In this document: piece by piece, positions 12,671 to 25,142 of the stretch
Numbering within the stretch: position 1 is the stretch's first letter
Layout of the letters: each line of letters begins with the position of its first letter
Source: Senecio squalidus
Lineage: Eukaryota; Streptophyta; Magnoliopsida; Asterales; Asteraceae
DNA length: 64,000 bases
Reading direction: 5' to 3'
NCBI GenBank assembly: GCA_910822075.1
Contig: CAJVGC010000592.1
Span: 7,865,928-7,929,927 of the forward strand
The notes under the pieces: generated by a model
Database searches by the model: none
Told to the model about the DNA's origin: nothing
What the model saw: only the letters and a program-made list of their open reading frames with translations
Position numbers and translations under genes: made by a program

Positions 12671-13187
12671 TGTTGGAGCATAAATGCTTATGTTTGTAGT
12701 TTTTATTTAGCTTAGAACGTGTCGTGTAGTATGTATGTATTTAGATCGAATTGTAAAGTATCGGCGCGTTTATGTAACAGTTACACTACGTAACAGCAAT
12801 TACGCCAGCGTAACTATCAGTTACGCAGCCTAATTGTTTGCCAATAGTTACGTTAGCGTAACTATTAGTTATGTAGCGTAACTAATTAGGTTTTGGGTCA
12901 AACCTATAAATAGCAATCATAAATGCAGCCATTAAGACGATCTCGAAACCCTACGAGTCACAGTTACGTTGGAAGTGTTCTTTCTTAGCGTAACTGTTCG
13001 TTTTCGAGTCTAAAGCCTTTGTAATCGAGAGTCTTGATATTATTCGTAGTTGTAATACATTACGTAAAGTCAATAATATCATTCATTCGATTATACTCAC
13101 TGTTTCTTCACTATTTACATGCGTTTTATTGTTTCCGCCTTTAAAACGTTCTCGGGTTCAAAGAGGTCCGTGAAAGGGTGGCCAACA
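12671..13187 (+). mobile_element. LTR (3' LTR) of a copia-type element
   Basis: A 517-bp block starting TGTTGGAGC and ending GGCCAACA, with TGTTGG/CCAACA end symmetry. It is preceded by a polypurine tract and contains a TATAAATA box near 12905. The region 12774-12882 holds clustered GTAAC/GTTAC motifs in both orientations. No reverse transcriptase or integrase survives upstream within the window. Confidence 0.7.
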
Positions 13188-13449
13188 TACACATTGCCAC
13201 AATTTATATGATGTGAAAGTAGATTTTCTTTTCTTTGAGTGAGTTATCTTGTTTCCCCGATCTCAGTACCTCATGTTTCAATTTTCCAAATGAGTTAACT
13301 TTGATATGTAACCTGAAAGGCGGCATTTAAGCAATACAGTTTGCTAGGCACTAAATATGTGACTATCTAGTTCGGAAAAAGCCTCTTATGTCACATAATC
13401 GAATGATAAAATATGATAGAAATGAGAGTTGGAAAATCATATGAAAATA

Positions 13450-13545
13450 GATCTTCTTTTGAACAAAACCATTTGTCTAAATTTATAATATCCTCTAGAT
13501 CTTCTTTTGAACAAAACCATTTGTCTAAATCTATAATATCCTCTA
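13450..13545. repeat. Two-copy 48-bp tandem repeat
   Basis: Two adjacent 48-bp units, 13450-13497 and 13498-13545, differing by one base. They lie just downstream of the middle RBR gene. The 3' flank of that gene (13200-13620) is similar to the 3' flank of the left RBR copy. Confidence 0.9.
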
Positions 13546-13669
13546 AAAAACATCCACTCAACCAACACAAACAAGATAATGACAAATATTCCAACAAGAA
13601 AGAATATACTCAATGAAGGTGTATAACTTCTATGAGACCATAAACTCCAAACAAACATACGTTTCGTTG

Positions 13670-16491
13670 CTATAGGGCTGTATGTTGTCTGCACCCCTTC
13701 GGACCATAGTGTTGAGACCCGCGTCTAACTATCTTTTTACACAAATAACAGTAGCCGGTTTTACATGCCCAACAACTCAAGTGATTGTTATTATCACGCT
13801 GTCACACCAAACCAAGTACACCAACATCATTAGTTTTTCTAAATTATAGGGATGAGCCTATCAGAGATTGGTTGAGTTCGGTTTTCTAGTTTTGTGGCCG
13901 GTTTTGGTTTGGTTCAGTTTGAAACCGTTCTTTTTTGAATTAAAACATTTCACGTGTAATTCACAGGTTAATAATCTTGTAATTAATATATAAATGACAA
14001 ACCGAATATTTCAATATTTAGAATACCAAAAACCAAGGAGTTTCTTATTGCCTTAAGTAGTTTAATATGATTCGTTTTTGTTAATACAGTTATGGTATGG
14101 TTTTTCTGCTCACCCCTACTAAGTTATAATCACTAAAACGTATAACAGTAGTCTCATGAGACGGTGACTCACCTTCTCATTCATTTGACCACATTGAGGG
14201 CACAAATGACCACCATTAGCCAAGAATTGCTGCCTTTGTAATTGTCGTAATTGCCTCTCGACCATTTGTATCTGGTTCATTTGTCCCTCCCAGATAATAA
14301 TTTCTTCTCGTGGGAAAAGTTCACAAGCTCCGTCCCTTCAACAAGTAATTACTAAGCTGATTAGTATATGGGATCCACGCACAAAAGTGTAATAATGAAG
14401 CAAATAAGAAATAAAACAAAAGATGACCTGAAATGTTCATAACCGCTAATGGCCTTGTTACATCGATAACAAAAATATGCGCCACAGTTTGTACACACCA
14501 TTTTATTACAACCTCCGTTTTTTGAAATTGCTGTTTTACAAGATGGACATTGCTTTGAATCACGAAGTATCGCTCTTACACTAAGAAGCTCCTCGATCAT
14601 TGCTTTTTCACGCTGCCTTTGTTCATCTTTTATTTGAGTTGAACCTTGTCTCTCCTGCACCAAAACAATATCATATTGTTTCTATGGGTTTTGCTAATGA
14701 GAGTCTTACGCGTTGTCACTAAGAAATACATATACATATATACTATGGTTGTAGTTTCACTAATGTACAAGTGATATTGATTTCTTAAATAAAGGAGTGG
14801 TCATTTTTATTAACGTGCAAATAATTATTTAAACACAATTCATAAGGCTGTCATTAACATTTCCCCTAAATAGCGCAGTTACGACTCTTTGTTACTATGT
14901 ATTAACTACTACCCCTCCCCGCAGAATGACCTATTAAACTGAAACAAAGTTTCACAACATTGGAGCACTACTGAAACAAAAGTTGTTTTTATATACCTGC
15001 AAGATTTGTAGCTTCATTTCTGGTGTCATACACATGATTCCAACATGGCGTTTATCCATACAAAGTGTGCAGAAACTAAAGAAGCATTTGGAACATTGAG
15101 CATGTTGATCTACATCTTCAATGCACGGTGTTTCACATCTTGGACAATAAACCACATCGGACATTGAATCAAGTGACTTTTGTAACGTAAGTCTTTCCCA
15201 TTTTTCAAATTCTTCATCACCAAGTAATTGTTTTAAAAGACCTGGCGGAATAATCCTCCCACATTTTGACGTAGGACACAAAAGCTTATTCACAGTGCCA
15301 TCTTGTATAAGCACATTTGCATAAGTTTTCATGCATTTTTCACAATAAAAATGCTGGCATGGCAATCGTAAAAACTCACGACCAGGATATTCACCTAAAC
15401 AGATGCAACATTCTTGCAAGTTTTTAAGAAATTCTTCATGCCGTTTTTCATCATTGTAACTTCTCAATGAAGGAACATCAACATCTGGTGAGACACATCC
15501 TGAAATCGCACGTGGGTCCCCGTGGTGTTTTACACCATATGGGCCAAGAATTATTTCTTTGTTAAATCCGAGATAACAAAGAGAAGAACTCTGTAGCCAT
15601 TCAGCCCACGAGTAAATAACTTCTTGCCCGTGTTGGTCTTTCCAAATTGAATCCAACATGGAACACAGACTTGAAATTTTCAAGGAATCCAACCATTGTA
15701 CAGAGATTGTAAAATATGGAGGAAGATGTGTAGGGTATGATTTCGGTAATAAACAAGTCAATACAATTGGTGGAATATATTGGACTTGGAAAGAATAAGA
15801 AAAATCTTCGGAGTTTTTATCTGCATTTAGTATTGTTGAGATGGTTAGTTCTTCAGGAGCTTCGATGTAGATATGAATCTGAAACAAAACATATGATAAA
15901 AGTTGTTAGTATCACATATTTCTTGGTTAATAAAATCAAAATCACCTAAAAACAAATACATAACCTGAAACGATCGCAGTCCATTTTGCTTGTCGAGAAT
16001 GAAAATGTTGTCTCCATAAATGGATTCCATTGCCAGTACCTACACCGAATTTTTGACCCGGAGATGTGACGACACGACTTTAAAATATTATCGGGTAAGT
16101 ATAAGCATGGTATCGAAACACTGTGAGGTCAGATAATAGTCTTTAAAGTTAATTGGTTCATAAGGTTCGTTTACTTTTCATGATTAAGAGACGGTCTTAT
16201 TTACTGATGGTCGACTATGTTAATTGATTTAAACAAAAATTAATGAATAGAATTTACCTCATCTTCCTGTAATTGATCATTATCTCTAATCAATTCGTCC
16301 GACAAATCGACTTCTTCTTCTTCTTCACTAAATATTCTCAATTTTTCTAACCTTGAGACGATATCATGATCATGTTCTTCAACATATTCATCGAATTGAT
16401 CGTTGTTTTCATCAATTGGTAGATTAAAATCCTTAGTGTGTTGTTGTTCCATACCCGAATTCTTCGACACGGGCCATATAGTACTTGTCAT
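13670..16491 (-). CDS. RWD/RBR-type E3 ubiquitin ligase (RNF14-like), middle paralogue
   Basis: Exons on minus: 16258-16491, 15965-16039, 14997-15878, 14428-14654, 14173-14335 and 13670-13798. They join to a 569-aa open frame. The order is a short acidic N-terminus, RWD domain (starting around MESIYG), RING1 (CCIC...CQHFYC), IBR, then RING2 with CPSC and the catalytic-type GGC cysteine. RBR ligases take ubiquitin from E2 onto the RING2 cysteine and pass it to the substrate; this subgroup resembles RNF14. Compared with the arm copies it has a much shorter exon 1 (78 versus 127-128 codons), five extra codons in exon 5, and HFRDGACELFP where the arms have HFGEGTCELFP. It lies in the same orientation as the left copy, so the trio began as a tandem family. 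It is outside the inverted repeat. Substrates unknown. Confidence 0.9.
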
Positions 16492-17805
16492 CGTTGACAG
16501 GAAACAATCTTTGTATTCTGTTATGTGGGCCCCAAGATCTATATTTAATGTTAGGGATTTGCAACTTGGCGTTCACGTATACGTGATAACCAAAGCAAAA
16601 TTAATTTCCCTAGTCCTAAAGTCTCGTGCCACCTCGGTACACTTTTTTCTTTCTTTTCTTTTCTTTAATTGCACCATGGTTTGAAGTATTTTGCAACTTG
16701 GGGTTCACGTATACGATTTCAAGCTTTGATGGGATAGGGTATGCTCAAACAATTTTTCATTTTTAACTTTTCCTTTTTTAATAGCTTTTTCTTTTGTATT
16801 TTTTTTTTATCAAATTTTTATAATAGTGTGATCATCTTTTTATTTTGATGATCACTAATTTTTAAGCGCATGTTTTGATATAATTTTAAATATTTAGGTC
16901 TTTTAGATTATTTAATAAAGTAGTTACGTATTGTTTTCGCTTATTTGTTAGTTTTGAGCTTTTTAACTTATTGTTTTAGGGTTATTATATATTTTTTAAT
17001 TAATCTATTTAATAAAGTAGTTATATATTGATTTCGATTGATTGTTAATTTTTTGTTTAATTTTTTCTTTTTTGGGTTATGTTTTTGTAATTTTTATAAT
17101 TTTAGGTTGTTGCTTTTGTTTTTAGATTATCGATTAAAATATAACTTTTTAAACTCCTGTCAACAAGCGAGCATTCAAAACTCGTTTTGAACAAAACATA
17201 GTGTATATTTGCTACGTCAAAAATATTAAGACTAAAACGGTAATCTGGTTAAACCACCAAAACGGTTTATACAACAAACTTTATATTTTTTATTATAAAA
17301 ATGGATAGCATAAAATATCTCTTAAAACATAAAATCTTAGTTGAAAATCGATCTTGATTATAGAATCGCAAAATCTATATCTGATCCGTTCATACTTTGT
17401 TTCAGTTCGAGAATAAAAAATGGTATAAATTAATTAACTTTGTTTATATAAACTAAAAGTCAATCCGTCTAACCAACTAAAGGCACTTAAATAATTATTT
17501 ACTTAAATATATTACTTCAATCAACATATAGAATTAAAAATCTAACACTAAAAATCTATGTGAATTATATTTCACTGGTTTCCTCAAATTCAAACGTTAT
17601 ATATAATTTTGTTATACTGTTAGTAGTTTTATTAATGTGATTATAGCCTATTTGTTGGATCTTTCGATTTTAACGATTCCAATTTTGCTAAAAAAAAACG
17701 GTATTCATTAAGATATTGGTCTTTAGCATAATACTAGGTTAATAAATTAATAATCTAATAAATAAAGTATGTTTGCTATTTATTAGAAGGTTAATAATGA
17801 TTTAA
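16492..17805. other. Intergenic, no gene supported
   Basis: A+T-rich promoter side of the middle RBR gene. A GCAACTTGG(C/G)GTTCACGTATACG segment occurs twice (near 16560 and 16690), each containing CACGTATA. Otherwise nothing recognisable. Confidence 0.5.
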
Positions 17806-18136
17806 GAGAAAATCACCAAAATAATCACATGACAACTCAAAATTACCAAAATACTTACCAGATTCGCGACATTTTTCTCGCGCTAATTTTTGTCTTTTAG
17901 TTGTCGTCGCGAGATTAAAATTTATAGAAATAAGTGGTCACAAATTGGCGCGAGAAAAAATTGGCGCGAGATTAAAATTTCGCGAGGACGTGGCCAATTT
18001 GTGACCACTTATTTCTATAAATTTTAATCTCGCGACGACAACTAAAAGACAAAAATTGGCGCGAGAAAAATGTCGCGAATCAGGTGAGTATTTTGGTATT
18101 TGTGAGTTGTCAGGTGATTATATAGGTGTTTTTCTC
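17806..18136. mobile_element. Fold-back MULE-type MITE with 9-bp target duplication
   Basis: A 331-bp element that is almost wholly a palindrome (arms rich in TCGCG), with outer ends GAGAAAATCACC and GGTGTTTTTCTC. The 9-bp repeat ATGATTTAA flanks it at 17797-17805 and 18137-18145. A 9-bp duplication with long inverted repeats fits Mutator-like elements. No coding capacity. Confidence 0.85.
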
Positions 18137-19082
18137 ATGATTTAATCTTCAAACTTATATATATTTATTGCTTTAATTCAATAACTTTTGAGAATGCATT
18201 TGACTTTTGATTTCAATATTTTATTGTTTTAGTTTATTTAACAATGTTTTTACCCTTAATATTTAACCGAATCATCATTTTATTTCTCTAAAACGTTATT
18301 AGACTGGTGTCTTAACCGCTCATTAATTAGTTATTTTTCAAATTAAAATAATTATACTTTTAATCCTTTACTTCAAATGTTGAAAAGATATCAAGGATAT
18401 TTAATGTTAGAACTATGGAAATTTGATATGCGGCTTTAACTTATTTTCTTAGCCATAAGTTAGGCAAACCCCAAATTTCGAGTTACTTGCATATATTGTC
18501 GTTAATATTTGTTTAGATCGTATGTTTTATTTCCGGTGTTTTAAATTACATGTATCGTAATTGTGTGAAACCTTTATGCAGATATCGTCTCTAACATGAA
18601 TTGTTTGTGCATTTAATGAAATTAATAAGTCCAGTTTCTTGACATAAACCAACTCTGACATAGATGATATTCACACAAAATATTTCCCACAATACAACAT
18701 ATACACTTTCGAAACCCTCAGTATGAAACTTATAATCTAAGTAAAACTCATGAACGATTTATGTAATCAACTCCCGTAATCAAATAAATTATGAGAGTTT
18801 AAGCAATTAAACTATAAGAGTTAATCCCATAAGTTGTCCCTAACGTTTACTCATATTCTAGGTTTCATTCATATAGTTTTGAAAGTGTATATATCGTCTT
18901 TCGGAAAAACCTTTTTTGTGAATTTCTTTCTTAAAAAAATGATTTATATAATTAACAAGTCTAAACCTTTATATAAACTGTCCCTATCAATATCTATACA
19001 GAAAAACATTTTTATATAACTACACTTCCAAAATTTTAAGGACGAAACTTTGCGTTTTGAAAAGAAATGTTTAAAAACTATG
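18137..19082. other. Intergenic, no gene supported
   Basis: A+T-rich sequence without recognised genes or repeats. The open frame near 18834-19019 is low-complexity and unlikely to be real. Confidence 0.45.
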
Positions 19083-19268
19083 AGGGTGTTTATTTCGGCT
19101 TATATAATCGACTTATGAGATTATGTAATTTTTCATTAGCTTATATCCCCATTTATTCTACTTATGAGTTTATCAAATTGAAATTATAATCTATATTTAC
19201 TTATAATAGAGAGTCGTCGGATAGCTAATGTTTGAGATATTCCAAATAGTGGAATGGTATGCATTTGA

Positions 19269-19675
19269 AACTCCTGACTCTTTAGTTGCCCTGTGTTTTA
19301 ATTACCATAATGAGAGTTATAATGATACGTAAACTGTTCAGTTACCCTAAGTTAATAACACATTTGAAACTTCTGACTCTTTAGTTGCCCTGTGTTTTAA
19401 TTACCATAATGTGAGGTATAATGATATTCCTGACTCTTTGGTTGCCATGTGTTTTAATTACCATAATGTGAGATATAATGATTTTTTAGACTGTTTAGTT
19501 ACCCTAAGTTAATAACACGAAACTCCTGACTCTTTGGTTGCCCTGTGTTTTAATTACCATAATGTGAGGTATAATGATATTTAAACTGTTCAGTTACCCT
19601 AAGTTAATAACACATTTGAAACGCCTGACTCTTTGGTTGCCATGTGTTTTAATTATCATAATGTAAGGTATAATG
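19269..19675 (+). repeat. About 100-bp tandem repeat, five units
   Basis: Units begin near 19269, 19369, 19428 (short), 19519 and 19619, each with a CCTGACTCTTTGGTTGCC core followed by a TTAATTACCATAATG block. They lie upstream of the RPA-like remnant within the helitron. Confidence 0.85.
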
Positions 19676-19738
19676 GTGGTTTTGTGTTTTTCTATATAAG
19701 TTCTTTTGCATTAACAAACCACATAACCACGTACAATT

Positions 19739-20224
19739 ATGTCTCTTTCGAAAAACATGTCTCACTCCAAGATTGGCGCCCTTGACCCAACTAGAGAAGA
19801 TTGGGTTGTTCATGTAAGTATTTGTAGAATGTGGGAGGCAGTAAATACGAAATTCGGTGATGTCTTACTTGGGTTGGAGATGGTTATAACTGATGATGAG
19901 GTAATTTCTAATTTGTTTGAAAATTTGAAAAGCCGGAAAAAGGGTACGCCACGAAAACAGTTAATATACAATAATTCCTACCATGTTTTTTATGTACAAC
20001 GATGGAAACCTTTTATATATTATTATAAATGTGTAACTGACCATGTTTTCACTATTTTGGCAACAGTTGGTCGTCATGTTTTCACTGTTTTGGCAACAGT
20101 TGATCGGCTATATACTCAATCCGGTTGGTGCTACAAGAGTTGTGGAGATTGCAACAAAGAGTTAGTTATAAACGATGGTTTGTTTTTTGTGATCTTTTCA
20201 ATGACTTTTGCAAGTACCCTATGA
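19739..20224 (+). pseudogene. RPA1/RPA70-like OB-fold gene remnant
   Basis: The first frame (about 19739-19901) has LDPTREDWVVHVSICRMWEA and LGLEMVITDDE, a good match to the N-terminal DNA-binding OB fold of plant RPA1-like proteins. It ends at a plausible splice donor (GAG/GTAATT). Near 20100 a GWCYKSCGDCNKEL segment resembles the C-terminal zinc-ribbon of the same family. The domains between are missing and no complete protein can be joined. RPA binds single-stranded DNA in replication and repair; copies like this travel with helitrons. A TATATAAG box lies near 19693. Confidence 0.7.
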
Positions 20225-20884
20225 TAAGGTTGGTTTTTTGAGTTGTTTTATGTAGAGACTATGGTATTAACCTACCCAATTATTGCCTTTTGTAATGTCT
20301 GTTTTCGTTGTTGCAGGTATAGGGTCCATGTGCATGTTGTTGATTAGACAAGTGATACAACATGTTATATTCTTTCTATACCTTACTTGAAAATATGCAG
20401 CAGTTTGCTGAATTATATATGTATCTAATCTAATATCTAATACTGTACGTAGGAATGTCTTTTTATTTTTACATATGTATTTGAAAAGTTTGACTTTTGT
20501 AGTCAATCCCTTAGCTATTTGAGTGGTCACATCAATATTGTTCTAATTCAGTTTCAGATTCATATTGTTAGAACTCCCGATTCTGATCATTGTTCGTGAC
20601 AAATCTCTTTAGAAATTGTCACCGCGCAACGCGCGAGAATACGCCTAGTTTAAAATAATAAGTTCAACTTTATCACCTAATAAGCTAATAAAAATGACCT
20701 TATGAGCTTACATAAAATTACATAAACTTATTAACATTTAATAAGACGAAACAAAAACCTCTGTATATGTATGTGAAACCATTTTTATTCCAAAGTTGAA
20801 GTGCAGCTTGGGGCTTACTTTTATATGAAACATTGTTTGTCTGAGTGTTGATCCATCAACACAAAAACACAGACCATCAAAGAT

Positions 20885-23800
20885 ATGACAAAAGGCGGCA
20901 GAAAAGGATCAAAATCAAAATCACAAAATGAAAATTCATCAACACAACCTTCAACTTCTTCAAATCATCATCATCAAGATTTCATTCCGAAATCAAAAAA
21001 CCCTAATAATTCCAGGTGGGTGTCAAAGAATTCAGCTTCTGGATCGAAATCTGAACTGGGTTTAGTTAATCTTCACCCAATTGATGATCTTGAACAAGAA
21101 AAAAAGAATCTTGATGAAAAAAAAGATGATTTTGAAAATCAAGAATATGATGATGATGATGATGTGGTTAAAAAGCTGGAAAAATTGAGAATTTTTGGTG
21201 AAGAAGAAGAAGTTGATTTATCAGAGGAATTGATTAGAGATAATGATCAATTACAGGAAGATGAGGTTTAATTATTATGCTTTTTATGCAATTTGTTTAT
21301 GTGTTTTTTTTTTATTAAAAATTGTTGCTTTTTAGCTTCCTTGTTTTAGCATTATGTTTGTTGCCATGATGTTAAGTTCAAAGATTTGTTATGAATGTTT
21401 GAGAGTTATGAACTATTTCTTAGTGGTGGGAATTACGCGGAAAAGGGTTAGATTGAATGTTAAGTCTAAGAATGTTAAAGAAACTGATGTAGACCATGAA
21501 AGATTGACTGACCATAGGATACCTCAACAGTCTACCAAACGAAAAAATTATAATAATATGTAGAGCCATGAAATCAACTGAAAAATGACTAATGAACAGC
21601 GGAGAATCCTGTGATGTATCATGAAAATGAGACCAATTTATGTATGTGCATATATGTGTGGTAACTGTTAAAGAATGTTGTAACAAATCCTATAGTTTAG
21701 GTATACATGAAGTTGCATAATCATAGACACATAACTCGTTTTGAATTTTTTACAAGTATTTGTTTTGCTTTGTATGTTTTATATGATCGATTTGGCTCAT
21801 AGTTTAAATTTGTTTTTTGACTATCAGTCGGAATATAGACTGTCTTCAATAATAAGGAAGCTTATGAACCAAACATGAACTATTCATATGCTCGAGGATG
21901 TATTTCAAATATCCTACTATAAGATCGTCATATCATTCGCCCATTTGTGAATTTTGTGCCATAAGTTAATCAAGTCTAACATCTTTTTGTAGGTTTTTGT
22001 GTGTTCGAAAGATTTTTTTTTATTTCATCGGGTTCAGTTAAAATAATTATACTTAAACATCTCGGTGTCAAAATTAATTGTAGGTACTTGCTATGGAGTC
22101 CATATATGGCGAGAACATTTTAATCCTCGACAAGCAAAATGGACTGCGATCTTTTCAGGTGCTTTAGTGTTTTTTTTGAGGTGATTCTGACTCAATTTTG
22201 CTATAAAGTTTGTCATACTAACATAATTTATCATATGTTCTGTTGCAGATTTATATCTACATTGAAGCTCCGGAAGAACTAACCATCTCTACAACATTAA
22301 ATTCAGATAAAAGTTCAAATTCCGAAGATTTTTCTTATTCTTTCCAAGTCCAATATATTCCACCAATTATATTGACTTGTTTATTACCGAAATCATACCC
22401 TACACATCTTCCTCCATATTTTACAATCTCTGTAAAATGGTTGGATTCCTTGAAAATTTCAAGTCTGTGTTCCATGTTGGATTCAATTTGGAAAGACCAA
22501 CACGGGCAAGAAGTTATTTACTCGTGGGCTGAATGGTTACATGGTTCTTCTCTTTCGTATCTCGGATTTAATAAAGAAATAACTCTCGCTCCTTATGGTG
22601 TAAAACACCACGCGGACCCACGTGCAATTTCCGGATGTGTCTCACCAGATGTTGATATTCCTTCATTAAAAAGTTATAATGATGAAAAACGGCTTGACGA
22701 CTTTCTTAAAAACTTGCAAGAATGTTGCATCTGTTTTAGCGAATATCCCGGTAGTGAGTTTTTACGATTGCCGTGTCAGCATTTTTATTGTGAAAAATGC
22801 ATGAAAACTTACGCAGAGGTGCTTATACAAGATGGTACTGTGAATAAGCTTTCGTGTCCTACGCAAAAATGTGGGGGGATGATTCCACCAGGTCTTTTAA
22901 AACGATTACTTGGTGATGAAGAATTTGATAAATGGGAAGCACTTACGTTACAAAAGTCACTTGAATCAATGACTGATGTTGTTTATTGTCCAAGATGTGA
23001 AACACCTTGTATTGAAGATGAAGACCAACATGCTCAATGTTTTAAATGCTTCTATAGTTTCTGCACACTTTGCAGGGATAAACGTCATGTTGGAATCATG
23101 TGTATTTCACCAGAGATGAGGCTCCGTATCTTGCAGGTATTTAATAACGATATTGTCGCCTAATAGCTTTAAAGTCACTTAAATCTGATTTTAACTGAAA
23201 CAGTAAAAAGTCTACTCAAGTTTGAATTTTTATTTTTTTTTTATTTTTAGAAAGGCGAGTATTTACAACCTCTCAGATTATAATTCATACTTTTGTCTCT
23301 TATTAGACTTGAACCCGAAACCTCGTGGTTGTGGGTCAACTCACATACCGCTAGGCTGAAAGTCCTTTGGTTCTGATATTGTTTAGTTGTTGTGAAATTA
23401 CTAAAACGGAGTGATCTAAATGGAACAATTATGAAACTTCGTTACTATTAATAGCTGTCCTATTTAGGCATGGTTAACCATTTATAATTATATTTCACAA
23501 CAATCGAATATTATGAAACTTGAGCGGTTTCTGCTGAAAAAAAAAACGTTTGAGTGACTTTAGTGAAACATTACGGAAACTTGGTTTACCCATTTAATCA
23601 TTTTTACCCATATAATGACATCATAGTAACGTTATTATAAGTAATTGTTTTGGTGCAGGAGAGACAAAGTTCATCTCAAATGTTAGATAAACAAAGGCAG
23701 CGTGAGAAAGAAATGATCAATGAACTTATTTCCGTGAGAGAGATACTTCGCGATGCAAAGCAGTGCCCGTCTTGTAAAATGGCAATTTCAAAAACTGAAG

Positions 23801-24350
23801 GCTGTAATAAAATGGTGTGTAATAACTGTGGCACGTATTTTTGCTATCGTTGTAACAAGGCCATCAGCGGTTATGAACATTTCGGGTACTCTTTTGTTCC
23901 ATTGCTTATTTACTTAATATTTGTGTGTGGGCCCCTTATACTAACCGGCTTTGTAATTTTTATTTATTGAAGGGAGGGAACTTGTGAACTTTTCCCGCAA
24001 CAAGAAATTGCCAACTGGGAGGAACAAATGAACCAGAGGCAAATACAGGGGCAGGTTCTAGCACAACTCTATCCTGATCGTCGTCATTCATGTCCTCAAT
24101 GTCGTCAAATGAATGCGAAGGTGAGTCGGCATTCGTGCCACTACTGTTATATGCTTATTAGTGAATATGTTTATAATTTAGGAATAGTAATGATGTTGGT
24201 GTGTTTGGTTTGTGGTGACAGCGTCACAATAACAATCACATATTTTGTTGGGCATGTCAAAGCTACTACTGTTATTTGTGTAGAAAGTTGATCACACGTG
24301 GATCACAACACTTCAGCGTAAAGGGTTGCAGACAACATACAGCCGGATAG
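20885..24350 (+). CDS. RWD/RBR-type E3 ubiquitin ligase (RNF14-like), right copy, intact
   Basis: Exons 20885-21265, 22084-22158, 22249-23136, 23659-23885, 23973-24120 and 24222-24350 join to 615 aa with all GT-AG introns. Residues about 1-127 are a charged, low-complexity tail with Asp runs. The RWD domain is about 131-300 (YPTHLPPYF motif). RING1 starts at C311, IBR about 399-437, RING2 from C484 with the likely catalytic C497 in TEGCNKMVC. The C-terminus has a further cysteine-rich CWACQSYYCYLC segment. RWD domains bind partner proteins and RBR ligases form a thioester with ubiquitin before transfer. The frame starts at MTKGGRK, the first ATG in the conserved exon. The position matching the left copy's TATATAAA reads TATATGAA here (20822-20829). 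The left copy (7231-10691) is the broken twin. Substrate unknown. Confidence 0.93.
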
Positions 24351-25142
24351 CAACCAAACATATGTTTGTTCGGGTTTTATGGTTACGTAGAAGTTATACA
24401 CCTTCATTGTGTATGTTCTTTCTTGTTGAAATTTTTGTCTTTATTTTGCGTGTTTTGGTTGAGTGAATGTTTGTTAGAGGAAGTTATATTTATATTCGTT
24501 CTAATTACATTCTTTTTCTTAGATTTAATTAAGTTACATAGCATAAAGTTTAGACTTTGGTAAAGTTTAGATACGCTATTATATGACTTTGCACCACAAC
24601 TTTTTTACTCTTAAAAGAAGATTAATTTTCATATGATTTTCCAAAACTTTGACTCTCCGTTTTATCATCTTGTATCATTTGACGACATGACATAAGAGGC
24701 TTAGCAAAATGTATTGTTAAATGCAGCCTTCTGGTTACATATATGAGAAAGTTTACTCATTTGGCAAATCGCAACATTAGGTATTTGAGATCAAGTTTAC
24801 TCATTTGGAAAATCGAAACATGTATTTGAGATCAAGTTTACTCATTTGGAAAATCGAAACATGAGGTATTTGAGATCGGGGAAACAAGACAACCAATTCA
24901 GAAGAGAATAAATTCTACTTTCACATCATATTTTAACTTAAGTACCAAACATGTCTTTAGTCTAGCATTATCTAGATACGTCATGTGCCAAACCCACATG
25001 CCTTCAATTAAGTGGTATATTGAGTCCCTTGGGTACATATTTGGATTTATATGTGTAGTTTAGACACGAATATGTCTGATGTACTTTATTTTGTATAGTA
25101 GTAATGTTGTGGCAAAAATAGAAGAATGTACTTTATTTTGTA

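Larger units (their letters stand above)
19190..20648 (+). mobile_element. Helitron carrying RPA-like gene remnant
   Basis: The 5' end TCTATATTTACTTATAA follows an A. The 3' end has the hairpin CGCGC-AAC-GCGCG, then AGAATACGC, then CTAG, followed by T. TC...CTAG ends with a subterminal hairpin between A and T are the helitron signature. Inside lie a five-unit tandem repeat and a decayed RPA-like gene, a gene type that plant helitrons often carry. There is no Rep/helicase, so it is non-autonomous. The 5' boundary is less certain than the 3' one. Confidence 0.68.
19083..20761. mobile_element. MITE split by a helitron insertion
   Basis: The outer pieces 19083-19189 and 20649-20761 look like the two ends of one MITE: GAGGGTGTTTATTTCGGCTTATAT at the left and a diverged complement ending ACAAAAACCTC at the right, both full of CTTAT/ATAAG motifs. 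The sequence between them is the helitron at 19190-20648. The right piece touches the inner edge of the right inverted-repeat arm. Confidence 0.5.

Noticed and set aside
19269..19675. Regularly repeated units considered as a CRISPR-like array
   Set aside because: Units are adjacent tandem copies without unique spacers, inside a plant helitron; ordinary tandem repeat.
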